In this document: piece after piece, positions 6,538 to 16,158 of the stretch
Layout: the number at the start of each line of letters is the position of its first letter
How positions within the stretch are numbered: position 1 is the stretch's first letter
Made by a program: the position numbers and the translations under genes
Assembly: GCA_015067635.1 (NCBI GenBank)
Contig: SVMA01000011.1
Span: 1-49,840, forward strand
From: Oscillospiraceae bacterium
Lineage (GTDB): Bacteria; Bacillota; Clostridia; Oscillospirales; Oscillospiraceae
Direction of reading: 5' to 3'
DNA: 49,840 nucleotides
Notes under the pieces: generated by a model
Database searches by the model: none
What the model saw: only the letters and a program-made list of their open reading frames with translations
Told to the model about the DNA's origin: nothing

Positions 6538-9243
6538 ATGGAAAATGAACATAATGATGCCATTCGACGGGTGACCAGACAATCCTGGGTACCTTCGAAA
6601 TCCGTGCAGACCCTTCATAAGTCCTGGAAGGTTGCCTATACGATCATTAAAATACTTTTGGGAGCACTGGCGACGGTGGTTGCCATCGGTGCGATCTGTA
6701 TGTTTGTATTTGTCGGTTTGCTTGCCGATTATTTGGGCAGTGATACGATTTTGGAGAATGCTGAGGTGGTTATGGGCGACTTTGACCAGACCGGCAACTC
6801 TGTGATGTATTACCGTGACGGGGATGGCAATATTCAGGTTCTCCAGCGGCTTCACGCGGATACGGATGAGGAATGGGCTACCTATGAGGAAATTCCCCAA
6901 GAGATTATCTATGCGGCTGTCGCCATTGAGGATCACCGATTCTTTGAGCACCAGGGTGTAGACTGGATCCCCACACTGAAGGCTTGTGTGAGCATGTTTG
7001 TGGGAGGAAGGGAATTTGGCGGTTCCTCCATTACCCAGCAGCTGATTAAGAATCTGTATTTGGAATACGATGAATCTGCAGACGATGTTACTGTTCAGCG
7101 AAAGGTTTTGGAAATTTTCCGTGCCACGGAATTTGAGAAGCGATATGATAAAGAATTTATCATTGAATGGTACCTGAATAAAATTTATTTGGGTGAACGC
7201 TGTAAAGGCATTAAACCTGCTGCGGCTGAGTATTTCGGAAAAGAGCTGGAAGACCTGAATGCCGCAGAGTGTGCAGCCCTGATCAGTATTACCAATAACC
7301 CATCTCTGTTTAATCCTTACCGTACCGGTTTGGACAACTATAAAGGTGAGCAGCTGACCGGTATGGAGCGAAACAAGCGCCGCCGTGAGGATACCTTATT
7401 TATGATGAAGGAGTACGGTTGGCTGACGGAAGATGAATATGCACAGGCGTTGATTGACAGCGAGAACCTGACACTCAAGCGCGGTATTGATGAAGCGGAT
7501 CGTTATTCTGACTGTATCAACGAGGACTGTGGATATCATGGCAAGGTTGGCACTTTCATCGAGAAAAGCGACGGAAAAACCTATTGTCCTCAGTGCGGTA
7601 AGGCAACCACCGTCGGCAATGACGCGTCCCGTGAGGTCTATTCCTGGTTTGTGGACGTTGTTTTGGAAGAGGTTGCAAAGCTTTACTGTGAGCGTGGCGG
7701 TGTCAGTTGGGAAACTGCTGACCAGGATGCCCGGGAAGACTTTAAGCGGCTGGTTTGTCAAAGCGGTCTGCACATCTATACCACTTTGGATATGTCCGTT
7801 CAGAAACAGCTGGACAAGATATATACGAATCTGGATGAAATTCCCGATACGGACAGTATCCAGCAGCTCCAGTCCGGCATGGTCATCATTGATAATGAAT
7901 CCGGTGATATCGTAGCTATTTCCGGCGGTGTTGGTGAGAAGGATGTACACGATGCATACAGCAAGGCTACGGATGCCAAGCTGCAGCCCGGCTCCTCCAT
8001 CAAGCCTTTGACGGTTTATGCCCCTGCTTTTGAACTGGGCGTTTTGAATCCTTCCTCGGTTGTAAAGGATCTTCCCCTATACTATGTTGGAAATGCGCCT
8101 TTCCCGAGAAACTCTGAGCGAACGTATTCTCTGACACACACAATTCTGGATGGCGTGACAGTATCTGCAAATGCGGTCGCTGTCAACAGTCTGGATATCA
8201 TGGGACGCGAATACAGCTTCAATTTTGCAAAGGATAAGTTCGGCCTTTCAACGCTGGTAAAGGAATATGTGAATTCAGAGGGTAAGATATTTACAGACGT
8301 GGACTGGGCACCCCTGGGTATGGGTGCACCCACTGTCGGCGTGACTGTGCGTGATATGAGCACAGCATACGCAACCTTTGCCAATAACGGTGTCTACCGG
8401 GACGCCAGAACCTATACGCTGATTTATGACAGTGACGGAAATCTGATCCACAATAATGAGCAGACTTCCAGACAAATTCTCAGCCAAAAAACGGTGGATT
8501 ACGTCAATTACTGTCTGTATAATGCGGTTAACGCCGGTGACGGTACCGGTCGTTACGCGAAATTCAAGGGATATTCTTATGATATTTGCGGAAAAACCGG
8601 TACCACCACCAGTGCGAAGGACCGTTGGTTCTGCGGCTATACTGCGCAGTATACAGCGGCAGTTTGGACCGGCTATAACAATCCGGAGGCCATTACGGGC
8701 GTTTCCGGCGGTAACGTTGCCTGTCAGCTGTGGCGCAAGGTCATGGAGCCTCTGCACAAGAATCTGACATCCGAAAAATTGTATGACGAGGCGAACTTCA
8801 TCCCCGTCACTGTATGCGCGGATTGCGGAAAGCAGGCCACGGATGCCTGCCGAATGGACGTTCGTACCCATGAGCACGGTGTCAGCCGCGTGGAAACGGT
8901 TTTGGTTTATCCGGAGGATGTGCCGACAGAAACCTGTGATTGCCATGTGGTTGTGGATTACTGCAAGGATTGTAAAGCAGTTGCCAATGCCGGCTGTAAG
9001 AATGTTGTAAAGCGTTCTTTGGTGAAGATGACACAGTCGCAGGTGGAGGAAATTATTCGGGCATCCGAATGCGGCCTGAAGGCGGCATATCGGTCCGACA
9101 ACTATATCTACCTGGTGGATAAGAAGGGAAATCCTGTATCCTTCTACGGATTCAGCGGCAATAAGAATACTGGATTGACCTTGCCGTATGTGTCCTGCCA
9201 TATTCACAAACCGCTTCCCACATTCCCATTTTTATCTGATTAA
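6538..9243 (+). CDS. Class A penicillin-binding protein (bifunctional transglycosylase/transpeptidase, PBP1A type)
   Basis: The 901-residue protein has a cytoplasmic tail, a transmembrane helix near residues 39-63, and a GT51 glycosyltransferase domain with the catalytic-Glu motif EDHRFFEHQGVDW (E131) and FGGSSITQQLIKNL. The transpeptidase domain carries SSIK (nucleophile S486), SAN (543-545) and KTGT (K686). It polymerises and cross-links peptidoglycan. Two features are odd: a CxxxxC...CPQC zinc-ribbon-like insert at about residues 326-353, before the transpeptidase motifs, and a cysteine-rich C-terminal tail from about residue 760 (CADCGKQATDAC, CDCHVVVDYCKDC). The start at 6538 has GGAGG 7 nt upstream. 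Confidence 0.95.
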   Translation: MENEHNDAIRRVTRQSWVPSKSVQTLHKSWKVAYTIIKILLGALATVVAIGAICMFVFVGLLADYLGSDTILENAEVVMGDFDQTGNSVMYYRDGDGNIQVLQRLHADTDEEWATYEEIPQEIIYAAVAIEDHRFFEHQGVDWIPTLKACVSMFVGGREFGGSSITQQLIKNLYLEYDESADDVTVQRKVLEIFRATEFEKRYDKEFIIEWYLNKIYLGERCKGIKPAAAEYFGKELEDLNAAECAALISITNNPSLFNPYRTGLDNYKGEQLTGMERNKRRREDTLFMMKEYGWLTEDEYAQALIDSENLTLKRGIDEADRYSDCINEDCGYHGKVGTFIEKSDGKTYCPQCGKATTVGNDASREVYSWFVDVVLEEVAKLYCERGGVSWETADQDAREDFKRLVCQSGLHIYTTLDMSVQKQLDKIYTNLDEIPDTDSIQQLQSGMVIIDNESGDIVAISGGVGEKDVHDAYSKATDAKLQPGSSIKPLTVYAPAFELGVLNPSSVVKDLPLYYVGNAPFPRNSERTYSLTHTILDGVTVSANAVAVNSLDIMGREYSFNFAKDKFGLSTLVKEYVNSEGKIFTDVDWAPLGMGAPTVGVTVRDMSTAYATFANNGVYRDARTYTLIYDSDGNLIHNNEQTSRQILSQKTVDYVNYCLYNAVNAGDGTGRYAKFKGYSYDICGKTGTTTSAKDRWFCGYTAQYTAAVWTGYNNPEAITGVSGGNVACQLWRKVMEPLHKNLTSEKLYDEANFIPVTVCADCGKQATDACRMDVRTHEHGVSRVETVLVYPEDVPTETCDCHVVVDYCKDCKAVANAGCKNVVKRSLVKMTQSQVEEIIRASECGLKAAYRSDNYIYLVDKKGNPVSFYGFSGNKNTGLTLPYVSCHIHKPLPTFPFLSD

Positions 9244-9255
9244 AAGGAGATTGCC

Positions 9256-10122
9256 ATGATATGGTTGTCCGATGAATGGAAAGAATATGAAGTTCTGGAT
9301 GCCTCTGAGGGGGAAAGACTGGAACGCTGGGGGAAGTATATCCTTGTGCGGCCAGACCCCCAGGTAATATGGAATACACCCAAGACGTGTCCGCAATGGG
9401 AGAAATTTGATGCGCGGTATCTGCGCTCCAATACCGGTGGCGGACATTGGTCCGACCACAATCTTCCGGAACGCTGGCAAATTCATTACAAGGACTATCT
9501 GACATTCAATGTCAAGCCAATGAATTTCAAGCACACCGGTGTTTTTCCTGAACAGGCGGCAAACTGGGATTTTATTCGTGAAAAATGTGCCAATGCCGGC
9601 AGACCGGTACGGGTGCTGAATCTGTTCGCATACTCCGGCGGTGCGACCTTGGCCGCAGCCGCCGGCGGAGCAGAGGTGTATCATGTGGACGCGTCCAAGG
9701 GTATGGTTTCCTGGGCAAAGGAAAACGCGAAAACCTCCGGCTTGGATGACCGGCCCATTCACTGGATCGTGGATGACTGCGCAAAATTCATTCAGCGGGA
9801 AATCCGTCGTGGCCGCCGTTATGACGGCATCGTGATGGATCCACCCAGTTATGGACGCGGTCCCAGCGGTGAAATTTGGAAGATGGAAACCAGCTTTTAT
9901 CCGTTTTTGCTGGAAGTGGCAAAGCTGCTGACGGATAATCCCTTGTTTGTGATCATCAACTCCTATACCACGGGCTTAGCTCCTTCCGCAGTCGGATATG
10001 CAGCCGACACAGTTTTCTCAAGAAAATTTGGTGGAAAAACTGCTGTGGGAGAGCTGGGACTGCCTGTGAAATCCACAGGAATGATGCTGCCCTGCGGCGC
10101 AACAGGACGGTGGACACCCTAA
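9256..10122 (+). CDS. Class I SAM-dependent rRNA methyltransferase (RlmI/RlmK-like)
   Basis: The 288-residue protein has the SAM-binding motif VLNLFAYSGGATLAAA (near residue 118), the ribose-binding acidic position in VYHVDASKG, and a DPPSYGRG motif (D195) where the target base is held. This matches the RlmI/RlmK-type methyltransferases that modify 23S rRNA, although the N-terminal PUA domain of RlmI is missing, so the substrate is uncertain. The ATG follows AAAAGGAG, 12 nt after the penicillin-binding protein stop, so the two are probably cotranscribed. An ECF transporter operon follows 16 nt later. Confidence 0.85.
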   Translation: MIWLSDEWKEYEVLDASEGERLERWGKYILVRPDPQVIWNTPKTCPQWEKFDARYLRSNTGGGHWSDHNLPERWQIHYKDYLTFNVKPMNFKHTGVFPEQAANWDFIREKCANAGRPVRVLNLFAYSGGATLAAAAGGAEVYHVDASKGMVSWAKENAKTSGLDDRPIHWIVDDCAKFIQREIRRGRRYDGIVMDPPSYGRGPSGEIWKMETSFYPFLLEVAKLLTDNPLFVIINSYTTGLAPSAVGYAADTVFSRKFGGKTAVGELGLPVKSTGMMLPCGATGRWTP

Positions 10123-10138
10123 TTTGGAGGAATGTTAA

Positions 10139-10987
10139 TTGGGCACTGCAATCAATGTAGAGCATTTGTCTTATACTTATCCCGGAGCAGATGATATCCC
10201 CGGTATTCAGGTATTTGAAGATTTGTCCCTTTCCATTGACGAAGGCAGCTTTGTGGCTGTCTTAGGTGGAAACGGGTGTGGGAAATCTACGCTTGCCAAG
10301 CATTTTAATTCCATTTTGCTGCCTTGCGGCGGTAAGGTCTTCGTTTTTGGTATGGATACCATGGACGAGGAAAAACTGCTGATGATACGGAAAACCACTG
10401 GTATGGTCTTTCAAAATCCGGATAATCAGATTGTTGCCAATGTGGTAGAAGAGGATGTTGCTTTTGGCCCGGAAAACCTCGGTATTTCCAGCGCAGAGAT
10501 TCGCCGGCGGGTGGATGCGGCACTGCATCAGGTAGGGATGTATGATTATAGAGAACATGCACCACACCTGCTTTCCGGTGGTCAGAAGCAGAGAATTGCC
10601 ATTGCCGGTATTATCGCCATGGAGCCGAAATGTATCGTCTTGGATGAGCCTACTGCGATGCTGGATCCCCGTGGGCGCAGGGAAGTTATAGAGACCATTG
10701 AAAAGCTCAATCGGGAAAAAGGCATCACGGTTGTGTTAATTACGCATCACATGGATGAGGCGGCTCGTGCGCAGCGTGTTGTGGTGCTCCACGATGGTAA
10801 AATTGCCGCGGACGGATCGCCGAAAGAGGTTTTTTCGCAGGTGGAATTGCTCCACGGCATTGGCTTGGCCGCACCGGAGACGGTGGAGCTTTGCTGGGAA
10901 TTAAATCAGATGGGAGCCAATCTGCCTTTGGATGGATTGTCTCCGGAACAATGCGCGCAGACACTTTTGGAGAATTGGAAGGTCTGA
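10139..10987 (+). CDS. ecfA1: ECF transporter ATPase EcfA1
   Basis: The 282-residue ABC ATPase has Walker A GGNGCGKST, a Q-loop FQNPDNQIV, signature LSGGQKQR and Walker B CIVLDEP. Together with EcfA2 and EcfT it forms the shared energising module for vitamin- and metal-specific S components. The start is a TTG at 10139 behind GGAGG; the nearby ATG at 10132 is in another frame. The order ecfA1-ecfA2-ecfT-truA is the standard Firmicutes one. Confidence 0.95.
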   Translation: MGTAINVEHLSYTYPGADDIPGIQVFEDLSLSIDEGSFVAVLGGNGCGKSTLAKHFNSILLPCGGKVFVFGMDTMDEEKLLMIRKTTGMVFQNPDNQIVANVVEEDVAFGPENLGISSAEIRRRVDAALHQVGMYDYREHAPHLLSGGQKQRIAIAGIIAMEPKCIVLDEPTAMLDPRGRREVIETIEKLNREKGITVVLITHHMDEAARAQRVVVLHDGKIAADGSPKEVFSQVELLHGIGLAAPETVELCWELNQMGANLPLDGLSPEQCAQTLLENWKV

Positions 10988-11007
10988 CCCGCAGGAGGTA
11001 GAGATAA

Positions 11008-11862
11008 TTGTCACCAATTTTGGAAGTTCAGAATTTGACTCATATTTACAGCGTTGGTACTCCTTTTGAGCACACGGCGCTGGAAGACGTGTCTTTTTCT
11101 GTAAAACGCGGAGAATTTGTCGGAATCATCGGTCATACCGGTTCCGGAAAATCCACCCTTATGCAGCATTTGAACGGTCTGCTCAAACCAACCGCCGGAC
11201 ATGTGATTCTGGACGGAAAGGATATATGGACCGACAAAGCAGTTACCCGTCAGGCGCGTTTTCGTGTGGGTCTGGTGTTCCAGTATCCGGAGTATCAGCT
11301 TTTTGAGGAAACTGTTTATAAGGATATCGCCTTTGGACCCAAGAACATGGGGCTGAATGCGGATGAGATTGACCGTCGGGTGCGTGAAGCCGCGGGTTTT
11401 GTAGGAATTACAGAGGAACAGCTGGAGATGTCTCCCTTTGACCTTTCCGGTGGACAGAAGCGGCGTGTTGCCATTGCCGGTGTGATTGCCATGGAGCCGG
11501 AGGTTCTGATTCTGGACGAACCGACAGCCGGTCTTGACCCTGCCGGACGGGGAGAAATTCTGCGCAATATTGAGGATTACCGTAAGGCGCGGAATGCTAC
11601 TGTTATGATGGTCAGTCATTCCATGAATGACGTGGCCCGGCTGACGGACAGACTGATTGTTTTGAACGGATCACACCTGGCCATGGATGGTACTCCCGAT
11701 GAGGTCTTCTCCCGTGCGGAAGAGCTGCTGGAGATGGGTCTGGATATTCCGGAAATCACTCAGGTGTTTCTGAACCTGAAAAAAGCAGGACTGGATGTTC
11801 CTGCGGTATACACCATGGAGCAGGCTGTTGCTGCGCTGAAGGGGGGAATCATCCGTGCTTAA
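11008..11862 (+). CDS. ecfA2: ECF transporter ATPase EcfA2
   Basis: The 284-residue ABC ATPase shows Walker A GHTGSGKST, Q-loop FQYPEYQLFEE, signature LSGGQKRR and Walker B VLILDEPTAGLDP. It pairs with EcfA1 to power the ECF complex. The start is again a TTG (11008), with AGGAGG 8-9 nt upstream. The stop overlaps the start of ecfT by 8 nt, pointing to coupled translation. Confidence 0.95.
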   Translation: MSPILEVQNLTHIYSVGTPFEHTALEDVSFSVKRGEFVGIIGHTGSGKSTLMQHLNGLLKPTAGHVILDGKDIWTDKAVTRQARFRVGLVFQYPEYQLFEETVYKDIAFGPKNMGLNADEIDRRVREAAGFVGITEEQLEMSPFDLSGGQKRRVAIAGVIAMEPEVLILDEPTAGLDPAGRGEILRNIEDYRKARNATVMMVSHSMNDVARLTDRLIVLNGSHLAMDGTPDEVFSRAEELLEMGLDIPEITQVFLNLKKAGLDVPAVYTMEQAVAALKGGIIRA

Positions 11863-12661
11863 GGATATTACCCTCGGACAGTATTTCCCGGGAAATTCTG
11901 TAATTCATCGGCTGGACCCCAGAACGAAGCTTGTTTTGCTGGTAGTGTATATTGTTGCTTTGTTCATAGCCGGCGGCCCTGCATCCTATGGACTGATGTT
12001 CCTTTTGCTTTCTACCTGCATCGGAATTTCAAGAATCCCGGTAAAATCATTTGTTCGTGGCATGAAGCCGCTGCTGTTCATTTTGATATTCACGGGGATA
12101 TTGAATCTGTTCTTCACGCAGGGGGAGCATATTCTGGTATCCTTCTGGGGAATCACGATCACCTTTGAGGGCTTGGTGCGGGCTGTCTATATGATGGCAC
12201 GGATTCTGATGCTTATTGCGGGCACGTTTTTGCTGACCTATACCACATCACCCATTGCTTTAACAGACGGATTGGAGTCCCTGTTGAGGCCGCTGAAGTA
12301 TATCAGAGTTCCGGTTCACGAGCTGGCAATGATGATGTGCATTGCACTGCGTTTTATCCCGACTTTGATTGAGGAAACAGACAAAATCATGTCTGCCCAA
12401 AAGGCGAGAGGTGCGGATTTCGAGTCCGGAAAGCTTATAAAGCGCGTGAAGGCCTTGGTTCCCATTTTGGTGCCGCTGTTTATCAGTGCCTTCCGCCGTG
12501 CGGATGAGTTGGCTACGGCAATGGAATGCCGCTGTTATCATGGCGGAACTGGCAGAACCAAGATGAAGCTGCTGCGCTACAAGCGTCGGGATTTTGAAGC
12601 ATATGGATTCGGAATTCTTGTGCTTGCCGCCATGATTGTGATCACGCACTTTGGACTGTGA
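11855..12661 (+). CDS. ecfT: ECF transporter transmembrane scaffold protein EcfT
   Basis: The 268-residue membrane protein starts with GTG at 11855 behind GGGGGG, reads LKDITLGQYFPGNSVIHRLD (typical EcfT start) and has the coupling-helix motifs ARGADF near residue 187 and MECRCYHGG near residue 225. EcfT joins the ATPases to interchangeable S components in the membrane. It overlaps ecfA2 and is followed 7 nt later by truA. Confidence 0.95.
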   Translation: MLKDITLGQYFPGNSVIHRLDPRTKLVLLVVYIVALFIAGGPASYGLMFLLLSTCIGISRIPVKSFVRGMKPLLFILIFTGILNLFFTQGEHILVSFWGITITFEGLVRAVYMMARILMLIAGTFLLTYTTSPIALTDGLESLLRPLKYIRVPVHELAMMMCIALRFIPTLIEETDKIMSAQKARGADFESGKLIKRVKALVPILVPLFISAFRRADELATAMECRCYHGGTGRTKMKLLRYKRRDFEAYGFGILVLAAMIVITHFGL

Positions 12662-12668
12662 GGTTGTT

Positions 12669-13448
12669 ATGCGGAATATTGCAGTCTTTTTAACCTATCT
12701 CGGTACTGCGTATCATGGATGGCAGATGCAAAAAAAACTTCCTACCGTGCAGGAAACCATGGAAAAAGCCATCGGAATGCTGACAGGGGAGGCTGTTCAT
12801 GTCACCGGATGCGGTCGTACGGATGCGGGAGTGCATGCCAAGTGCTATGTGGCGAATTTTCGCACAAATGCAACCATTCCCGTCGAGCGTCTGCCTTATG
12901 CGCTGAATACCCATCTGCCTCAGGATATCGTTGTAACGAAGGCTTTTGAGGTGCATGAGAATTTCAATGCAATTGGCTCCTGCGTCAGGAAGGAATACAC
13001 CTATCTGATTTACAACTCCCGTGTAAAGGATCCCTTTTATGTCAATCGTGCATGGTTTTATCCCAAACATCTGGATGAAAAAATCATGCAGGCCGCTGCA
13101 GACCAATTTGTTGGCACCCATGATTTTGCAGCTGTGCGAAGTGTGGGGACGGATGTTAAATCCACGGTTCGGACCGTATACTATTATAAGGTTGAGCGGG
13201 AAGGGGATTTGATCCGTCTACGGGTTTGTGCTGACGGATTCCTTTACAATATGGCCCGAGCCATGGCAGGTACTGTTGTTTATGCCGCGGAAGGAAAAAT
13301 CAAGCCGGAAGAGATTGGCGGGATTTTGGATTCCGGAAACCGAACTGCCGCAGGTCCCACCGTACCGGCAGGTGGGCTGTACATGACACATCTGTGGTAT
13401 GACGACGGTGTGGAAAATTTCCAGTGCTCGGCACCGGATTGTTTATAA
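12669..13448 (+). CDS. truA: tRNA pseudouridine(38-40) synthase TruA
   Basis: The 259-residue enzyme contains the catalytic-aspartate motif GCGRTDAGVHA (D52) and the family blocks YLGTAYHGWQ near the start and FLYNMARAMAGT near residue 197. It converts uridines 38-40 of the tRNA anticodon stem to pseudouridine. I chose the ATG at 12669 with GAGG upstream; a TTG at 12651 would extend it by six residues into ecfT. It is the last gene of the ecf operon. Confidence 0.95.
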   Translation: MRNIAVFLTYLGTAYHGWQMQKKLPTVQETMEKAIGMLTGEAVHVTGCGRTDAGVHAKCYVANFRTNATIPVERLPYALNTHLPQDIVVTKAFEVHENFNAIGSCVRKEYTYLIYNSRVKDPFYVNRAWFYPKHLDEKIMQAAADQFVGTHDFAAVRSVGTDVKSTVRTVYYYKVEREGDLIRLRVCADGFLYNMARAMAGTVVYAAEGKIKPEEIGGILDSGNRTAAGPTVPAGGLYMTHLWYDDGVENFQCSAPDCL

Positions 13449-13460
13449 ATTGTTTTATCT

Positions 13461-13493
13461 TTTTCCGGCAGTTTGTGATATACTGCCGGAAAA
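13461..13493 (+). terminator. Inverted repeat between truA and clpE, terminator-like
   Basis: Twelve-base arms, TTTTCCGGCAGT and ACTGCCGGAAAA (13461-13472 and 13482-13493), enclose 9 nt. A stable hairpin would form just after truA, but no T tract follows on the plus strand, so it may be a weak terminator, a processing site or a leader structure of clpE. Strand assignment is by position only. Confidence 0.5.
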
Positions 13494-13524
13494 GGATATT
13501 TCCTTGTATGAGGAGTGATGGAAG

Positions 13525-15828
13525 ATGCAACCGAAATTGTGCACAAAATGCAAAAAGAATATTGCTGTTGTTTTTATTACAAAACTGGAAAACGGCGTTG
13601 CTTTGAATGAGGGCTATTGTCTGAAATGTGCCCGGAGTCTGGGAATTCCGCAGATTGATCAGGCTGTAAAGAATATGGGATTTTCTGAGGAGGATCTGGA
13701 TACTCTCAGTGATGAAATGAGCAGTATGTTTGGTCAGATTGATCAGGGCGACGGGGAAGAGGATGATATGGACAGCCGTACGGCAACCTTTCCAATGCTG
13801 AACCAGCTTTTTGGATCTGCTAATTTGCCTGCTGAGGGACAGGAGAACCTGCCGGTCCAGCGCAAGGAACAAACGGAAGAGCATACCGGGGAGGACGCAC
13901 CCAGGAAAAAGGGGAAAAAGCATAAATTCCTGGATAATTACTGTATTAACCTGACCGGGCGTGCCCGGGAAGGCAAGCTGGATGCGGTAATTGGCCGGGA
14001 TGTGGAGACTGAACGGGTGATTCAAATCCTTAACCGCCGCCAGAAGAACAATCCTTGCCTGATCGGTGAGCCCGGGGTGGGTAAAACTGCGATTGCTGAG
14101 GGCTTGGCCCAGAGAATTGCGGCAGGAAATGTGCCTTTCAAGCTGCGGGATAAAGAAATCCTTCTTTTGGACTTGACTGCCTTAGTAGCCGGAACACAGT
14201 TCCGTGGTCAGTTTGAAAGCCGCATGAAGAGCCTGATCGGTGAGATCAAGGAATGCGGAAATATTATTCTTGTTATTGACGAGGTTCATAACCTGGTCGG
14301 TGCAGGCGATGCAGAGGGCTCGATGAATGCCGCCAATATTCTGAAACCTGCCCTTTCCCGTGGGGAGATTCAGGTAATTGGTGCAACAACCTTTAATGAA
14401 TACCGCAAGCATATTGAGAAGGATGCGGCTTTGGAGCGTCGTTTCCAGCCTGTGACGGTAGCGGAACCAACCATTGAGGAAGCCAGCCTGATCATGCAGG
14501 GGATTGCCCCAAAGTATGCGGAATTTCATGGTGTCACCGTTTCTCCGGAGATTGCCCGCCAGTGCGTTGTGCTGTCAGAGCGATATATTACCGACCGGTA
14601 TCTGCCGGATAAGGCAATTGACCTTTTGGATGAGGCTTGCTCGGATGTGAATTTGCGCTGCGAGGAAATATCCCGTCTGGCTCAGCTGCGGAAAGAACGC
14701 GACGATTATGAATTGGAGCTTCAGATGCTCACTGAGGATACAGAAAATGAGCATTTTGAGCGCTTAGCCCATTTGCGGAGCCGATTGTGTCAGCTTGCCG
14801 CAGAAATTGAGCAGCTGGAGAAGGTTCCGGCACCGGCAGTAACCATTGAAAATCTTGCCCGGATCATTGAAATGTGGACGAAGATTCCCGCCTCGAAAAT
14901 CAAGGCGCAGGAATATGCACAGATCAGTGGGCTGGCTGACCGCTTGCGTCAGCGGATTGTTGGACAGGACGAGGCTGTTGACGCAGTTGCCAAAGCAATC
15001 CGGCGTCACCGCGTTGGCATTTCTCCTAAAAAGCGACCTGCTTCCTTTATTTTTGTGGGACCCACCGGTGTTGGTAAAACGGAATTGGTCAAGTGTCTTG
15101 CTGACGACCTTTTTGATTCCGTGGACAGCCTGATTCGTTTGGATATGTCCGAGTTTATGGAGAAGCATACAGTTTCCAAGCTGATCGGTTCTCCTCCCGG
15201 ATATATCGGCTATGATGAGGCCGGGCAGTTAACGGAGAAGATTCGGCGGAAGCCTTACTCCGTTGTACTGTTTGATGAAATCGAAAAAGCCCATCCGGAT
15301 GTACTGAATGTTCTTCTCCAGGTCCTGGATGACGGACGGATCACGGATGCACAGGGCAGGGTGGTAAATTTCGAAAACACCATTGTTGTCATGACCTCCA
15401 ACGCCGGCAGTGAGGGACGTGTTGCCGGACTTGGCTTTGGTCGCACACAGAACGACCAGGTAAAGGAAAAGACCATGGGCGCGTTGCGTGAGTTCCTGAG
15501 ACCGGAGTTTATTAACCGTGTCGATGAGATTATCACTTTTAACCATTTGTCAGAGGAGAATTTCTATGGCATCACTGACATCATGCTGGCTGAATTGTCC
15601 GGATGTCTGGCTGAGCGTGGTCTGACCATTGTATGGAATGAGACTGTTCGTAAGCATTTGGTAAAGAAGGCATTTTCTACGGTTTACGGTGCAAGAAATC
15701 TGCGCCGTGTAATTCAAAAGGAACTGGAAGATCCAATTTCGGAAATAATCATTGCGTCCTTTGAAGCACCGATTTCTTCTATTACAGTATCCGTTGAGAA
15801 TGATGAGATTGTTGTAAAAGCCCAATAA
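13525..15828 (+). CDS. clpE: ClpE-type AAA+ unfoldase (ATP-dependent Clp protease ATP-binding subunit)
   Basis: The 767-residue protein begins with a zinc finger (CTKCKKN and CLKCARSL, residues 6-35) like those of ClpE and McsA and lacks the Clp_N double repeat of ClpC. After an acidic/polar linker come two AAA+ modules: Walker A GEPGVGKT near residue 181 and GPTGVGKT near residue 512. A UVR-like coiled middle region lies between them. The loop VAGLGFGR provides the LGF tripeptide used to dock on ClpP. It should unfold substrates for ClpP. The ATG at 13525 is preceded by AGGAG. No CtsR operator was seen upstream. Confidence 0.88.
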   Translation: MQPKLCTKCKKNIAVVFITKLENGVALNEGYCLKCARSLGIPQIDQAVKNMGFSEEDLDTLSDEMSSMFGQIDQGDGEEDDMDSRTATFPMLNQLFGSANLPAEGQENLPVQRKEQTEEHTGEDAPRKKGKKHKFLDNYCINLTGRAREGKLDAVIGRDVETERVIQILNRRQKNNPCLIGEPGVGKTAIAEGLAQRIAAGNVPFKLRDKEILLLDLTALVAGTQFRGQFESRMKSLIGEIKECGNIILVIDEVHNLVGAGDAEGSMNAANILKPALSRGEIQVIGATTFNEYRKHIEKDAALERRFQPVTVAEPTIEEASLIMQGIAPKYAEFHGVTVSPEIARQCVVLSERYITDRYLPDKAIDLLDEACSDVNLRCEEISRLAQLRKERDDYELELQMLTEDTENEHFERLAHLRSRLCQLAAEIEQLEKVPAPAVTIENLARIIEMWTKIPASKIKAQEYAQISGLADRLRQRIVGQDEAVDAVAKAIRRHRVGISPKKRPASFIFVGPTGVGKTELVKCLADDLFDSVDSLIRLDMSEFMEKHTVSKLIGSPPGYIGYDEAGQLTEKIRRKPYSVVLFDEIEKAHPDVLNVLLQVLDDGRITDAQGRVVNFENTIVVMTSNAGSEGRVAGLGFGRTQNDQVKEKTMGALREFLRPEFINRVDEIITFNHLSEENFYGITDIMLAELSGCLAERGLTIVWNETVRKHLVKKAFSTVYGARNLRRVIQKELEDPISEIIIASFEAPISSITVSVENDEIVVKAQ

Positions 15829-15831
15829 TGA

Positions 15832-15857
15832 AAGCCGGGAAGGTAGCTTCCCGGCTT
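15832..15857. terminator. Bidirectional terminator between clpE and the small membrane protein gene
   Basis: An 11-bp stem AAGCCGGGAAG with CTTCCCGGCTT (15832-15842 and 15847-15857) and a 4-nt loop sits between two convergent genes. Flanking tracts are moderately A/T-rich rather than pure T runs. Confidence 0.72.
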
Positions 15858-15862
15858 ATTTA

Positions 15863-16039
15863 TCAGAAATCCATTTTCTGCGATAGCTTGGCTCCTGCAT
15901 TCTGTGCTGCATCCTCCACAGCATCGGCAGCCTTGTTTGCCAGCTTGCGGGCATTGCAATCCTGCGGAAGCATCATAACGGCGACTGCACCGACCACAGC
16001 TCCCACACCCAATGTGACCATCAATCCTTTGAAACTCAT
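15863..16039 (-). CDS. Small membrane protein, 58 residues, YtxH-like
   Basis: On the minus strand an ATG at 16039, preceded by GGGAGGG, opens a 58-codon frame: MSFKGLMVTLGVGAVVGAVA, then a short hydrophobic stretch to about residue 24 and an amphipathic helix rich in Ala, Lys and Asp ending LSQKMDF. One N-terminal membrane helix with a charged tail resembles small YtxH-type envelope proteins, but the match is loose and the function is unknown. It is transcribed convergently to clpE and divergently from the next gene. Confidence 0.75.
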   Translation of the reverse strand: MSFKGLMVTLGVGAVVGAVAVMMLPQDCNARKLANKAADAVEDAAQNAGAKLSQKMDF

Positions 16040-16104
16040 AAAATTCCCTCCCTTCCGTATTAGTATACCCGAATTATCAGTGCTCTGAGATGGAAAAAAC
16101 AGTC

Positions 16105-16133
16105 TTGTCGACTGAGCAGCAGTATGATATAAT
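16105..16133 (+). promoter_or_regulatory. Promoter of the OMP-decarboxylase-like gene
   Basis: TTGTCG (16105-16110), 17 bp, and an extended -10 TGATATAAT (16125-16133) lie directly before the ATG at 16159. The leader would be under 20 nt. Confidence 0.75.
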
Positions 16134-16158
16134 AGAAAAAAAGCATGGAGGAATGATT

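Noticed and set aside
8275..9207. 310-codon minus-strand frame opposite the penicillin-binding protein
   Set aside because: Antisense of conserved PBP motifs; no start site or domain.
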